Positions 33,438 through 41,644 of a DNA stretch of 50,922 bases are shown piece after piece; position 1 is the first letter of the stretch; each line of letters starts with the position of its first letter. The notes beneath the pieces were generated by a model. That model was not told where the DNA came from, searched no databases, and saw only the letters and a list, made by a program, of their open reading frames with translations. The DNA is from JBCAWW01 sp039024315 (GTDB taxonomy: Bacteria; Bacteroidota; Bacteroidia; J057): positions 1 to 50,922 of the forward strand of contig JBCCQN010000034.1 of NCBI GenBank assembly GCA_039024315.1. The letters are read 5' to 3'. Made by a program: the position numbers and the translations under genes.

Positions 33438-34532
33438 CTAAAGGAGTGGAGTTAATTCCTTGTTAAGGAGAGATTCAATTAACTTTTGATAGTTTTTCTG
33501 GAAGGCTTCGTAGGTATAATTTTCGGAAATGATATCAAAGCTATTGCTACTGTAATTTGCTCTGAGGCCATCATCTTCGACTAGCTTTTGGAGTGCCTTT
33601 GCTAAACCTTCGTAATCCCCTATAGCTAGGATATGTCCATTTTGGCCTTCGCGGGCAAGTTGGCTATTATCTCCGGCATCGGTAGCTACAATGGGTAGAG
33701 AGTAACTCATTGCCTCCATCAAAGAATTAGAAAGTCCTTCTACCAAGGAGCTGCAAAGGTAAAGGTCAGCCTCAGCATAATAGTCTCCTAAATTGGGCGG
33801 GCTGATGATCATTTCTGCATCTTCTTCTATACGGTATTGCTTGATCCAAACTCTAAGTTGGTCTTCCAACTCACCATAACCAATCAATTGCAGCTTGACT
33901 TTTTTGCGACCTTGCAGGTATTTTTGGAGCTGTGCAAAAGCTTTGATAGCAGTTTCTAGGTCTTTTTGTTCGACATAGCGTCCTACTGAGATGATTTTGA
34001 TGGGCTCCTTCGGAGAACGATAGCGCTTGACCTGATCGAGCTCTATGCCATTGGGCATCACGAGTAGGCGTTCGGCGCTGTAGCCGTACTTGATAAAATT
34101 GTCTCTACCAGTATAGCTATTGGAGATAGCATAATGCAGGCAATGATTGTAAATCTGATGCAATACAATACGCTTAGAACGCCCTAATTCAGCATTACGA
34201 ATGCCTCCAATAATATGAGGCACATTTTCTAGCCTACCCGCCAAGCCTCCAATAATGGTATCACTCGGCAGATAGGTAAACATCATTTGGATTTGATGAT
34301 CCCGCAGATAAGCCCGCAGTGCTGCAAATTTTTTCAGGGCAGAGCCTTGCAAAAAATGCAGCGGTAACTGTTCTTTCTCGATGTACTGGAGATGCTTTTC
34401 ATGCTGAGGCTGTTCGTCCAATACGACTAGGTGCACATTGGCAAATCCTTTGAGCGCTTTGACAAGCATCAGACATTGCTTTTCGGCGCCTCCATGAGCA
34501 AGTGAGCGGATGAGAATACAAATATTGGTCAA
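33438..34532 (-). CDS. Glycosyltransferase, GT-B fold (GT4-like)
   Basis: Probably adds a sugar to the exopolysaccharide repeat unit on the inner face of the membrane, using a nucleotide-sugar donor. The N-terminal domain shows LAHGGAEKQCLMLV, common in GT4 enzymes. The donor domain has ISVGRYVEQKD and the EGLSNSLMEAM (E-x7-E) motif. No membrane segment. The ATG overlaps the stop of the upstream glycosyltransferase by 4 bp, indicating coupled translation. The linker between the two Rossmann domains (YRSPKEPIKI) carries a hairpin-motif copy. Donor and acceptor are unknown. Confidence 0.88.
   Translation of the reverse strand: MTNICILIRSLAHGGAEKQCLMLVKALKGFANVHLVVLDEQPQHEKHLQYIEKEQLPLHFLQGSALKKFAALRAYLRDHQIQMMFTYLPSDTIIGGLAGRLENVPHIIGGIRNAELGRSKRIVLHQIYNHCLHYAISNSYTGRDNFIKYGYSAERLLVMPNGIELDQVKRYRSPKEPIKIISVGRYVEQKDLETAIKAFAQLQKYLQGRKKVKLQLIGYGELEDQLRVWIKQYRIEEDAEMIISPPNLGDYYAEADLYLCSSLVEGLSNSLMEAMSYSLPIVATDAGDNSQLAREGQNGHILAIGDYEGLAKALQKLVEDDGLRANYSSNSFDIISENYTYEAFQKNYQKLIESLLNKELTPLL
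34005..34021 (+). repeat. Hairpin-tail motif in the glycosyltransferase linker
   Basis: CTCC-TTC-GGAG-AACGAT: perfect stem and TTC loop, with a tail variant ACGAT. Codes on the other strand for YRSPKEP between the two domains. Confidence 0.65.
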
Positions 34533-35659
34533 AGACTACTGGCTTTTTGAGGCGCTGTTTTGCCTAAGATGGTTTGATAGATATCGAAATAACGCTGGGC
34601 CATATTTTCGAGATTAAACGCTGCTTTTACACGAGCTTCACCTCGTTGGCCCATGATTTTGGCTTTTTCAGTATTGGCTAATAAGTATTCGATTTTGTTG
34701 GCCATAGCCTCCACATCAAAGGCAGGTACCATAAAACCCGTCTGGCCATCTTCCACAATTTCAGGTGTACCACCGCCCCGAGTAGCGACTACGGGTTTGC
34801 CCAAAGCCATATATTCTAGGATCGCATTTGAGATCCCTTCCCCGTGTACTTTTGAGTTACTGGCAAGCACCCCGACCTCAATGATATTGACCAAAGATTC
34901 GACATTTTTGACCATTCCTGGGAACAAAATTCGATCCTCCAAGTCCTTGGGCACCAGGGCTCGACACTCTGGCAACAATTTTCCACCACCAATTGCCAAA
35001 AAGCTTACATCATCACGCTGTTTTAGGACCTTAATCGCGGCCTTGATGTAGGTGGGATAATCCTTACGGGAAGCAAAAGCCCCGAGCATTGCCACCAATT
35101 TAGGCGTTTTGATTTGGTACTGGGTACGGACATCGGTTTCGTCCATGAGGGAATCTAAACGACGAAAATCAAAGCCATTGTAAACACAGGCAGCCCGATC
35201 CTTGGGGGCATCATAGGCCTCAAGGCCTGCTTTTGAATTTCCGATTACCAATTTGGAGAAAGGAAAAGTCATGCGGCCGCGACGATAATCTACATGATGC
35301 CAAGGCATATTGGGCTGAGCATTGGTGATCATCGCGTTGACCAAAGGTATCCCCTGCCCTATCACAACCGGCAAAGCGTAAACTGAAGGCATTGAGCCCC
35401 AACTGTGCATCACATCTGGCTTGATCTGTTTGAGCAAACGATATAGACGACTAAAAACGCGGGGATCTTTTTTAGGATTACGCTCTAAGATGTGTAAATC
35501 GGGACAAATCTCATGGATCTCAGGGTAATCTATATTCTTGGAAAAGAGAATCAATTCCACTGATACCTCTGGAAAATGCTTGAGACCTTTGAGCAACTCG
35601 ATAAGTCGGCGTTCTTTACCCCCACGAACCAAAGCATCATTGAGCATTACTATTTTCAT
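34529..35659 (-). CDS. Glycosyltransferase, GT-B fold (GT4-like)
   Basis: A 376-residue enzyme when started at the ATG at 35659 (MKIVMLNDALVRGGKERRL). The open frame extends another 19 codons, but those lie within asnB and do not resemble the family. Motifs: SWGSMPSVYALP, LGAFASRKDYPTYIKA and EGISNAILEYM (E-x7-E) with GGTPEIVEDG. The start overlaps the asnB stop as ATGA, and the stop overlaps the next glycosyltransferase start in the same way, so three genes are translationally linked. Sugar specificity is unknown. Confidence 0.88.
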   Translation of the reverse strand: MKIVMLNDALVRGGKERRLIELLKGLKHFPEVSVELILFSKNIDYPEIHEICPDLHILERNPKKDPRVFSRLYRLLKQIKPDVMHSWGSMPSVYALPVVIGQGIPLVNAMITNAQPNMPWHHVDYRRGRMTFPFSKLVIGNSKAGLEAYDAPKDRAACVYNGFDFRRLDSLMDETDVRTQYQIKTPKLVAMLGAFASRKDYPTYIKAAIKVLKQRDDVSFLAIGGGKLLPECRALVPKDLEDRILFPGMVKNVESLVNIIEVGVLASNSKVHGEGISNAILEYMALGKPVVATRGGGTPEIVEDGQTGFMVPAFDVEAMANKIEYLLANTEKAKIMGQRGEARVKAAFNLENMAQRYFDIYQTILGKTAPQKASSL

Positions 35660-37539
35660 ACCGTAGCGAGATTGCGTTGCTCTTGTAACCATGCATCCAT
35701 AAACACCAATGACCAAATTTTGCCGTTGAGGTCTCTCATCCCTGTCTCGTGATCGTTGATCATTTTGGCTACATACTTCATGTCCAGAAAATCTGAGAGC
35801 TGGGTATTGGCCGAGAGCAGTTGGTCATGGATATACTCTTTGAGAGAACCCTTGAACCAAGCCCCTAAGGGTACCGAAAAGCCTTGTTTTTTGTGGCTGA
35901 TGACAGAGGAGGGCAAATGCTTGGCCATCGCTTTTTTGAAGATGTATTTCTTATCGCCGTTTTTGAGCTTCATATTAGATGGAATCCGGAAACTCAATTC
36001 AGCGAGTTTATGGTCTAGGATAGGCACCCTCGCCTCTAGTGAATTGAGCATACTGGCCCGATCCACTTTAGTGAGGATATCGTCTACCATGTAAGTCTTC
36101 ATGTCTAGCTCTTGGACTCGTGAGAGATAATCTTCTGTCCCAGAACGCTCAATCAGGTTTTCTTTGAAGAGCTCCGCCGGGCGCTTACTCATCTTAGCCC
36201 ATACCTCAGGCAAGAATAAACGTTCCCGCTCAGGGTACTGCCACAAAGCATAATGGGCCGCTACCATTTCGCGGCGCTTACTCAGATAATAGGATAGCCC
36301 TTTGCCCTTAACTGTATTGGGAAGGACCTTATGAATACCGCCCCAAAAGTGCTTGTTGAAGACATGGGGAAGGCGATGATATTTATTGAAGCGTTCTAAT
36401 TTGGGGTAGGAATTATATCCAGCGAATAGCTCATCCCCTCCATCGCCAGAAAGACAAACGGTAACGTGTTCGCGAGCAAATTTACAAACGTAATAAGTAG
36501 GGATGGCCGAAGAATCAGCATAAGGTTCATCATAAGAGCGGACCAGTTTAGGTAATAAATCGATCGACTCAGGATCTACAATCTGCTCATGATGTTCAGT
36601 TCCGTACATTTCGGCGACTTCACGAGCGTAGGGTAGTTCATTAAATTTCTTTTCTCGGAAGCCAATCGAAAAAGTTTTGATCGGACGATCTGAGTTTTGT
36701 GCCATTAAGGCCACTACCGAACTAGAATCCACGCCACCACTCAAAAAGGCACCTAAAGGCACATCACTGATCATGCGCATCTTGACCGACTCAGACAATA
36801 CGCGCTCGATTTCTTCGCACCAGTCATCTTCACTCAAACGGTAGTCTGGGGCAAAATTGATATCCCAATAGCTCTCTTGTCGAACTTGCAGGCTGCCATT
36901 TTCGACTGAAATCTCCATGCCATGGCCAGGCAACAATTTTTTGATAGCATTGTAGATCGTACGGTCTTCGGAGATGTACTTATAAGTAAAGTAGCCATCT
37001 AAAGCATTCCAGTCCAAGCTGCGGTCAATGTTGCCAGCCCCCAAGACCGTTTTGATCTCTGATCCAAAGACGAAGCGTTCACCGTCAAGGTGGTAGAAAA
37101 AAGGCTTGATACCAAAGCGATCCCGCGCACAAAAAAGCTTGCGCTTGCGTTTATCCCAAATAGCAAAGGCAAACATACCTCTTAGGTGGCTCACACAATC
37201 CGGCCCATATTCCTCATAAAGGTGAACGATGGTCTCGGTGTCAGTACGCGTTTTGAAGACATGCCCTTTGGCCTGCATTTGTTGGCGCAGTTCTGGAAAG
37301 TTATAGACTTCGCCATTGAAAGCAATCCAAACAGAATCATCTTCATTGGCTAGTGGTTGGTGTCCTGTAGAAAGATCGATAATGCTTAATCTGCGAAAGC
37401 CAAGCCCCATATTTTGGTCTTGGTAAAAGCCTTCGTCGTCCGGGCCTCGGTGGACCATGGCGGAGGTCATATTTTGCAGTTCTGAAATATGTACCGAGCG
37501 TTGTTGGTCAGCATACATGATGCCACTAATACCGCACAT
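35656..37539 (-). CDS. asnB: Asparagine synthase (glutamine-hydrolysing), exopolysaccharide-cluster type
   Basis: Two-domain amidotransferase: an N-terminal glutaminase with catalytic Cys2 (MCGISGIM) and GEVYNFPELR, then an ATP-pyrophosphatase domain with the PP-loop LSGGVDSSSVVAL. Length (627) is typical. The housekeeping reaction makes asparagine, but copies embedded among glycosyltransferases are common in bacterial polysaccharide clusters, where they are thought to amidate uronic-acid sugars or related carboxylates. That reading fits a uronate-containing product here (inference). It starts 6 bp after the upstream glycosyltransferase stop and overlaps the next gene by 4 bp. Confidence 0.92.
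   Translation of the reverse strand: MCGISGIMYADQQRSVHISELQNMTSAMVHRGPDDEGFYQDQNMGLGFRRLSIIDLSTGHQPLANEDDSVWIAFNGEVYNFPELRQQMQAKGHVFKTRTDTETIVHLYEEYGPDCVSHLRGMFAFAIWDKRKRKLFCARDRFGIKPFFYHLDGERFVFGSEIKTVLGAGNIDRSLDWNALDGYFTYKYISEDRTIYNAIKKLLPGHGMEISVENGSLQVRQESYWDINFAPDYRLSEDDWCEEIERVLSESVKMRMISDVPLGAFLSGGVDSSSVVALMAQNSDRPIKTFSIGFREKKFNELPYAREVAEMYGTEHHEQIVDPESIDLLPKLVRSYDEPYADSSAIPTYYVCKFAREHVTVCLSGDGGDELFAGYNSYPKLERFNKYHRLPHVFNKHFWGGIHKVLPNTVKGKGLSYYLSKRREMVAAHYALWQYPERERLFLPEVWAKMSKRPAELFKENLIERSGTEDYLSRVQELDMKTYMVDDILTKVDRASMLNSLEARVPILDHKLAELSFRIPSNMKLKNGDKKYIFKKAMAKHLPSSVISHKKQGFSVPLGAWFKGSLKEYIHDQLLSANTQLSDFLDMKYVAKMINDHETGMRDLNGKIWSLVFMDAWLQEQRNLATV
36135..36150 (+). repeat. Hairpin-tail motif in asnB
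   Basis: CTG-TCC-CAG-AACGCTC (3-bp stem plus an outer T-A pair, full tail); codes on the other strand for IERSGTED. Confidence 0.55.
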
Positions 37540-37545
37540 AAATTG

Positions 37546-38757
37546 CTATTGGGGATAGTTTTGAATGAATTGGATAAAGTCTTTCATTTTTGCTCCATAC
37601 TGGTAACAGTCAAAGTTTTGCCGCCCTAACTGTTTACCATTCTGGCCTATCAATCGAGCCTGCGTAGGATAGTTGAGGACGAAGCGCATTTTTTCAGCGA
37701 AAGTTTCGATCTCATAACTATCAGCTACCAAGGCATCATGCTCATCGGTAAAGTAATGGGGAATCTCCCCTATTTTAGTAGTAATAATAGGTTTTCCGCT
37801 GGCAAGATACTCGCCTATTTTGTGGGGAAACCTTGCTTCGTCCTGCTTTCTCGGGCGAAGCGGTATCAGTAGGGCCTCTGCCCCTTTGTAGTGTCGAATT
37901 AAATCTTCGTAGGGCAAGCCAGAAAACATAATCACCTCGTCTTCAAGGCCTTGCTCCACGATATATTTTTGTATGTTGAGTTTGGCATCTTGCTCTCCTC
38001 CCACGATGAGGTAGAGTTTATAGCCGGCTCGTTCTACGGTCTGAAGGCTGGCAAAAGCGTCAATCAGGAAATAGATAACTTCTGCATAGCTGCTAGAGCC
38101 ACAATAGAGAAAGTAAGGTTCATGATCTAGAGCCCTTATCTTGTCGAAAGCGGCATAATCGCAGACCACTGGGATCGGCAAGAGTGGGAGCTCGGCAAAA
38201 CGAGTCTGGCAAAAGGTGGTCAACAATTGACTGATCGGCCAAATAGCATCTGGAAGTCCCAAAGCGTACTTTTCGAGCAAGCCATCGCTGATTTGTTTTG
38301 CTTTACTTTGGCGGTTAGCCATCGCCGAGTTGAGTTCGACCAATTGATAGATCATAGGAATCCCAAGGAGGGTACAAATAATCCGATAATAAATCAGACT
38401 AAATAGGTCCATGCTACTGATCACAGCGGCCTCTAGTTGTTTTTTCCGCCTCAGCGAACGCAAAAACAGCCATTCTTGGATGCGACCGCTTACTTTGGCA
38501 AGGTTGCGCTGCCAGAAACTTTCGGGTCTCACGATAGAACCGTTGACGAAGTCATAGTCTATCCCTTGAAATTGGCCGTGAGGAGGGAAATCACCTTCTT
38601 GCTCAGGTTTCATGACCCCTTTATGGCTGATGACGCGCACAGAAACACCTGAATCTAACAAAGCCAAACTAAGCAGTCGGATTCTTTCTATGGCGGCCAT
38701 TCCATGGGGAAAGCCATTGGTCCCTAAATGAACGATGTGTGTCAATCGATCCTCCAT
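37546..38757 (-). CDS. Glycosyltransferase (GT4-like)
   Basis: A 403-residue enzyme from the ATG at 38757 (MEDRLTHIVHLGTNGFPHG); the upstream extension of 15 codons is hydrophobic but has no family resemblance. The donor-domain motifs are PYFLYCGSSSYAEVIY and FPHKIGEYLASGKPII, the latter being the acidic E-x7-type region. It is the first glycosyltransferase after the flippase, with a 114-bp gap upstream that I see no gene in. It probably contributes one sugar to the repeat unit. Confidence 0.82.
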   Translation of the reverse strand: MEDRLTHIVHLGTNGFPHGMAAIERIRLLSLALLDSGVSVRVISHKGVMKPEQEGDFPPHGQFQGIDYDFVNGSIVRPESFWQRNLAKVSGRIQEWLFLRSLRRKKQLEAAVISSMDLFSLIYYRIICTLLGIPMIYQLVELNSAMANRQSKAKQISDGLLEKYALGLPDAIWPISQLLTTFCQTRFAELPLLPIPVVCDYAAFDKIRALDHEPYFLYCGSSSYAEVIYFLIDAFASLQTVERAGYKLYLIVGGEQDAKLNIQKYIVEQGLEDEVIMFSGLPYEDLIRHYKGAEALLIPLRPRKQDEARFPHKIGEYLASGKPIITTKIGEIPHYFTDEHDALVADSYEIETFAEKMRFVLNYPTQARLIGQNGKQLGRQNFDCYQYGAKMKDFIQFIQNYPQ

Positions 38758-38871
38758 AATTAGTACGAAAAATAGCGCTATCCCGCTCTCAAAACTATCC
38801 AAGCTGTATGAATGGATAATTATTGAAGGTCATTGGACATTGCTATTCGCATATTGATTTTTAGATTGCCC

Positions 38872-40233
38872 TCATTGCCCCCAAATACCCTTATCAGTGC
38901 CCTTTAATATTTTAGCAACTTGTACTGGGCTCACCATCGCCATGAACAATAGGCTTATTACTGAGCCTAAAACTACTCCATTGCTACCTAGGCCAAAAAC
39001 CTTCACAAAAACGATACACAAGGGTATATTGATGAGGCCTATTCCGAGGGTAACCCACATTTGTAATTGGATTTTACCCGTTCCATTGATAAACAAATTG
39101 AAAACAGAGTTCCAGTTTGCGACCATAATCATCAAGGCGATCAGGATAGACATGGTATAGGAAATTTGGCCGCCAACTTCCTCGCCGACCCATAGCTCAA
39201 ACACCCAAGGGGAAACTGCCACCATTATCGCCATCATCAGCGTGGCCAAGGTCCAAACCTTTAGCATTTGGTTGATGGTACGACGCACCCAATCAAAGTC
39301 TTTCTTTTCGTAGGCCTCAATATAAGCAGCCCATAAGGGGTTAGCTGCGACACTAAAACCAAATACGACTATACTATAATATTTAAAGGCAGTAGCATAA
39401 GGAGTTACCGCCTCTGGGCCGATCAGTTTAAGGATCAGATAGTAATTGGTTTCATTTATAATCAACAGTGCGACCTGAATGAAAAAAAACTTGACGCCTA
39501 GAGTAGTTAAACTTTTGGCATATTTGATATTAAAATATTTCCAGCTGGGAGCCAGTGCTTTGAACTCGGTACGAAAAAAATAGATAGCAATGGCCACCGG
39601 AACACTGGCAAAAGCAAAGCTTCTTGCCATCCCAAAATAAAGCAGGGAAGGTGAGACCGATACGACTAAAAGGATAATTGCGAGGAAAAAGACCAGCTTG
39701 CCAAGCATATTGAAAAGATCCACCATGGAAGTGCGTTGAAAAGCATTGAAGACTTCATAAACCATGCTGGCAACAAAACGAAGACTAAAGGCGATAAAAA
39801 TGACGATAACCAAATAGGTTAATTCCGTGCGCATCTCTGGGTCGGCATTGAGGACCGCACTCCAGTCAATGAAAAAACTTAGGATCGTAAACAGGAGGAT
39901 CAAGACGGCAAAAATCCCTCCGATGATAAAGTAGGCAGTACTGACATAGGAGCGAGCCAATTCTTTTTCATCATTGGCAAATGCTCCTCCAACCATATTA
40001 CGAAGGCCTTTACCAATCCCGATGTCCATAAAGGCAAACCAATCGATAAACATCTCCAAAGTGATGAAGATGCCAAATTGAGCCGAGCTGAGATAGTCAA
40101 TCGAAATGGGGAAATAAGCAAAGCCAATTGCCATCCCTACAAATTTGTAGAGCATGGACAAAAGGATATTTTTTCGAGCTTTGACGCTACGAGCATGTCC
40201 CTTTTCCAGAAAAGCCTTGATTTTTGCGACCAT
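38872..40233 (-). CDS. Polysaccharide flippase (Wzx-like, PST/MATE superfamily)
   Basis: Integral inner-membrane protein of 453 residues with about twelve hydrophobic helices; moves the undecaprenyl-linked repeat unit to the periplasmic face. The N-terminal part (ILLSMLYKFVGMAIGFAYFP, then YLSSAQFGIFITLEMFIDW) is typical of the oligosaccharide-flippase family. It starts 6 bp after the stop of the polymerase gene, in the same run. The gene symbol wzx would be functional shorthand and is not assigned on sequence alone. Confidence 0.88.
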   Translation of the reverse strand: MVAKIKAFLEKGHARSVKARKNILLSMLYKFVGMAIGFAYFPISIDYLSSAQFGIFITLEMFIDWFAFMDIGIGKGLRNMVGGAFANDEKELARSYVSTAYFIIGGIFAVLILLFTILSFFIDWSAVLNADPEMRTELTYLVIVIFIAFSLRFVASMVYEVFNAFQRTSMVDLFNMLGKLVFFLAIILLVVSVSPSLLYFGMARSFAFASVPVAIAIYFFRTEFKALAPSWKYFNIKYAKSLTTLGVKFFFIQVALLIINETNYYLILKLIGPEAVTPYATAFKYYSIVVFGFSVAANPLWAAYIEAYEKKDFDWVRRTINQMLKVWTLATLMMAIMVAVSPWVFELWVGEEVGGQISYTMSILIALMIMVANWNSVFNLFINGTGKIQLQMWVTLGIGLINIPLCIVFVKVFGLGSNGVVLGSVISLLFMAMVSPVQVAKILKGTDKGIWGQ

Positions 40234-40239
40234 GCCTAT

Positions 40240-41604
40240 CTAAGCTTCTGCGGTAATTTCAGGGTCAGACAAAGAGAAAACTCGATTTTGCCACACTCCA
40301 GCAAAAATCCCCAATAGGATAATTAAGATTGTTGCTACATGCTTGGAAGGCAAAAAGGAGTTAGTCATGTTGGCAATGGTAAAAACCACTCCAAAGAGAA
40401 AGGGGATCGTATAAATCACACGTACCCTGGCCAGTCGCAAATAAAACCTAAGCGATAGGAAAATCATCGTAACAAACATGATCAAAGCCGGTACTCCATA
40501 ATAAAAGAGATTGGAAAGGTAGCCATTGTGAATACTTCCTTCCTCCCCTGTCGCTCGAGCTAGACTTTTCGTTATGCGCAGCATCGCATAATAATAGACA
40601 TCATTCTTTTTATTGCCGTAGCCAAATAGCGGCTTATTCCCAATGTTGCTCAGTACCATATCATAATAGCCAAAGCGGCTATCAATCCGTTCATTGACCC
40701 GTTCCTGAACCATCTGAGAATTGACTATGTCGTCATAAAACAGCATGCCAATCGCAACTAATAAGGTGGCCCCGGCAATACTAAGTGTACCGAGGACGCT
40801 AAGACGTGCCCGAAAAAACCAAAGGAAATAGATACCGAGGAAGACCACAATAATCAACCAACTCATCCGATGAAAAGTAAATACGATCCCTCCTAAGTAT
40901 ATAGCCGATAAGATTAGCTTCAATTTATTTTGCTTGACCATCACTAAGGTCCAAGCAAAAGCTGCCATCACAAAATAGCTATGGATGTATTCAGTATTGA
41001 ACATGCCATTGGATCTTACCGTCGAACCATAGGCGATTCGCATTTCACCATAGCGCATAAAGAATGGATCCACCAAAAATTGCATGATGGCATAGACACT
41101 CGAAATAGCCGCCCCAATGACAAATACCTTCCCCAAATCCTTGAAAAGATCTTTATCCATCGTAGTTTTCAAAACCCAGTACATAAGCAGGAAACTGACA
41201 AAATGGATCGACTTCATGAGCCAATCCTTAAAGCCCAGCAGCGGGAAATGATAAGTAAGAGCAATCAGAATAAATAGTATGTAGGCATAAATTGCCCATT
41301 CGTAGGAGGGGGTGTACCAGCGTTTGCGCAGCAAATCTCGATTGAATGGATAGCGCATCAGCATCACCATATAGCCGATATTGAAGAAGAAAAGAAAACG
41401 GTCTGGCTGGATTTCCATAAAGCCAATCCCGGGAATTTTGAAGGTGGTGACATCCAAAATAGTGCCTCCCATCAAAAAGAGTCCATAAACAAAGAGAATG
41501 GCTTTGTGTCTGGTCGCACTTTTATGAGTGATCCAACCAACTATCCCCATCGCCATTAAAATATGGATGGTATAGTATATCTCGTTGCCTGGGATTTCGG
41601 GCAT
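40240..41604 (-). CDS. O-antigen ligase/polymerase-like membrane protein (Wzy-like)
   Basis: A 454-residue protein with about twelve membrane helices and a large periplasmic loop (about residues 290-350, ERVNERIDSRFGYYDMVLSN) followed by NGYLSNLFYYGVPAL, the usual site of the Wzy_C/ligase domain. It would join repeat units into the polymer in the periplasm. It lies between the Wzc-like kinase and the flippase, as in Wzy-dependent loci. Family sequences diverge fast, so polymerase rather than ligase is inferred from context. Confidence 0.82.
   Translation of the reverse strand: MPEIPGNEIYYTIHILMAMGIVGWITHKSATRHKAILFVYGLFLMGGTILDVTTFKIPGIGFMEIQPDRFLFFFNIGYMVMLMRYPFNRDLLRKRWYTPSYEWAIYAYILFILIALTYHFPLLGFKDWLMKSIHFVSFLLMYWVLKTTMDKDLFKDLGKVFVIGAAISSVYAIMQFLVDPFFMRYGEMRIAYGSTVRSNGMFNTEYIHSYFVMAAFAWTLVMVKQNKLKLILSAIYLGGIVFTFHRMSWLIIVVFLGIYFLWFFRARLSVLGTLSIAGATLLVAIGMLFYDDIVNSQMVQERVNERIDSRFGYYDMVLSNIGNKPLFGYGNKKNDVYYYAMLRITKSLARATGEEGSIHNGYLSNLFYYGVPALIMFVTMIFLSLRFYLRLARVRVIYTIPFLFGVVFTIANMTNSFLPSKHVATILIILLGIFAGVWQNRVFSLSDPEITAEA
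41320..41334 (-). repeat. Hairpin-tail motif, shifted variant, in the polymerase gene
   Basis: The plus strand reads GCGT-TTGC-GCA-GCAA: perfect 4-bp stem and TGC loop on the motif strand, but the tail lacks its first A. Codes for LLRKRW. Confidence 0.4.
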
Positions 41605-41644
41605 ATGGTCTCTTGCCTATCGTGGGGTTTATAATTGGTGGGAA

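Noticed and set aside
32974..33438. 154-codon minus-strand frame over the gap between the lyase and glycosyltransferase genes
   Set aside because: Mostly overlaps the lyase signal-peptide region out of frame and has no recognisable sequence.
34068..34086. CGGC/GCCG pair near a GCGTT in the distal glycosyltransferase
   Set aside because: Loop of six and the codons read YSAERLLVMPNG, a conserved GT4 region.
37069..37090. GCGTT-CACC-GTCAA-GGTG in asnB
   Set aside because: Loop of five and codes for the conserved LDGERFVFGSE of asparagine synthases; not counted.
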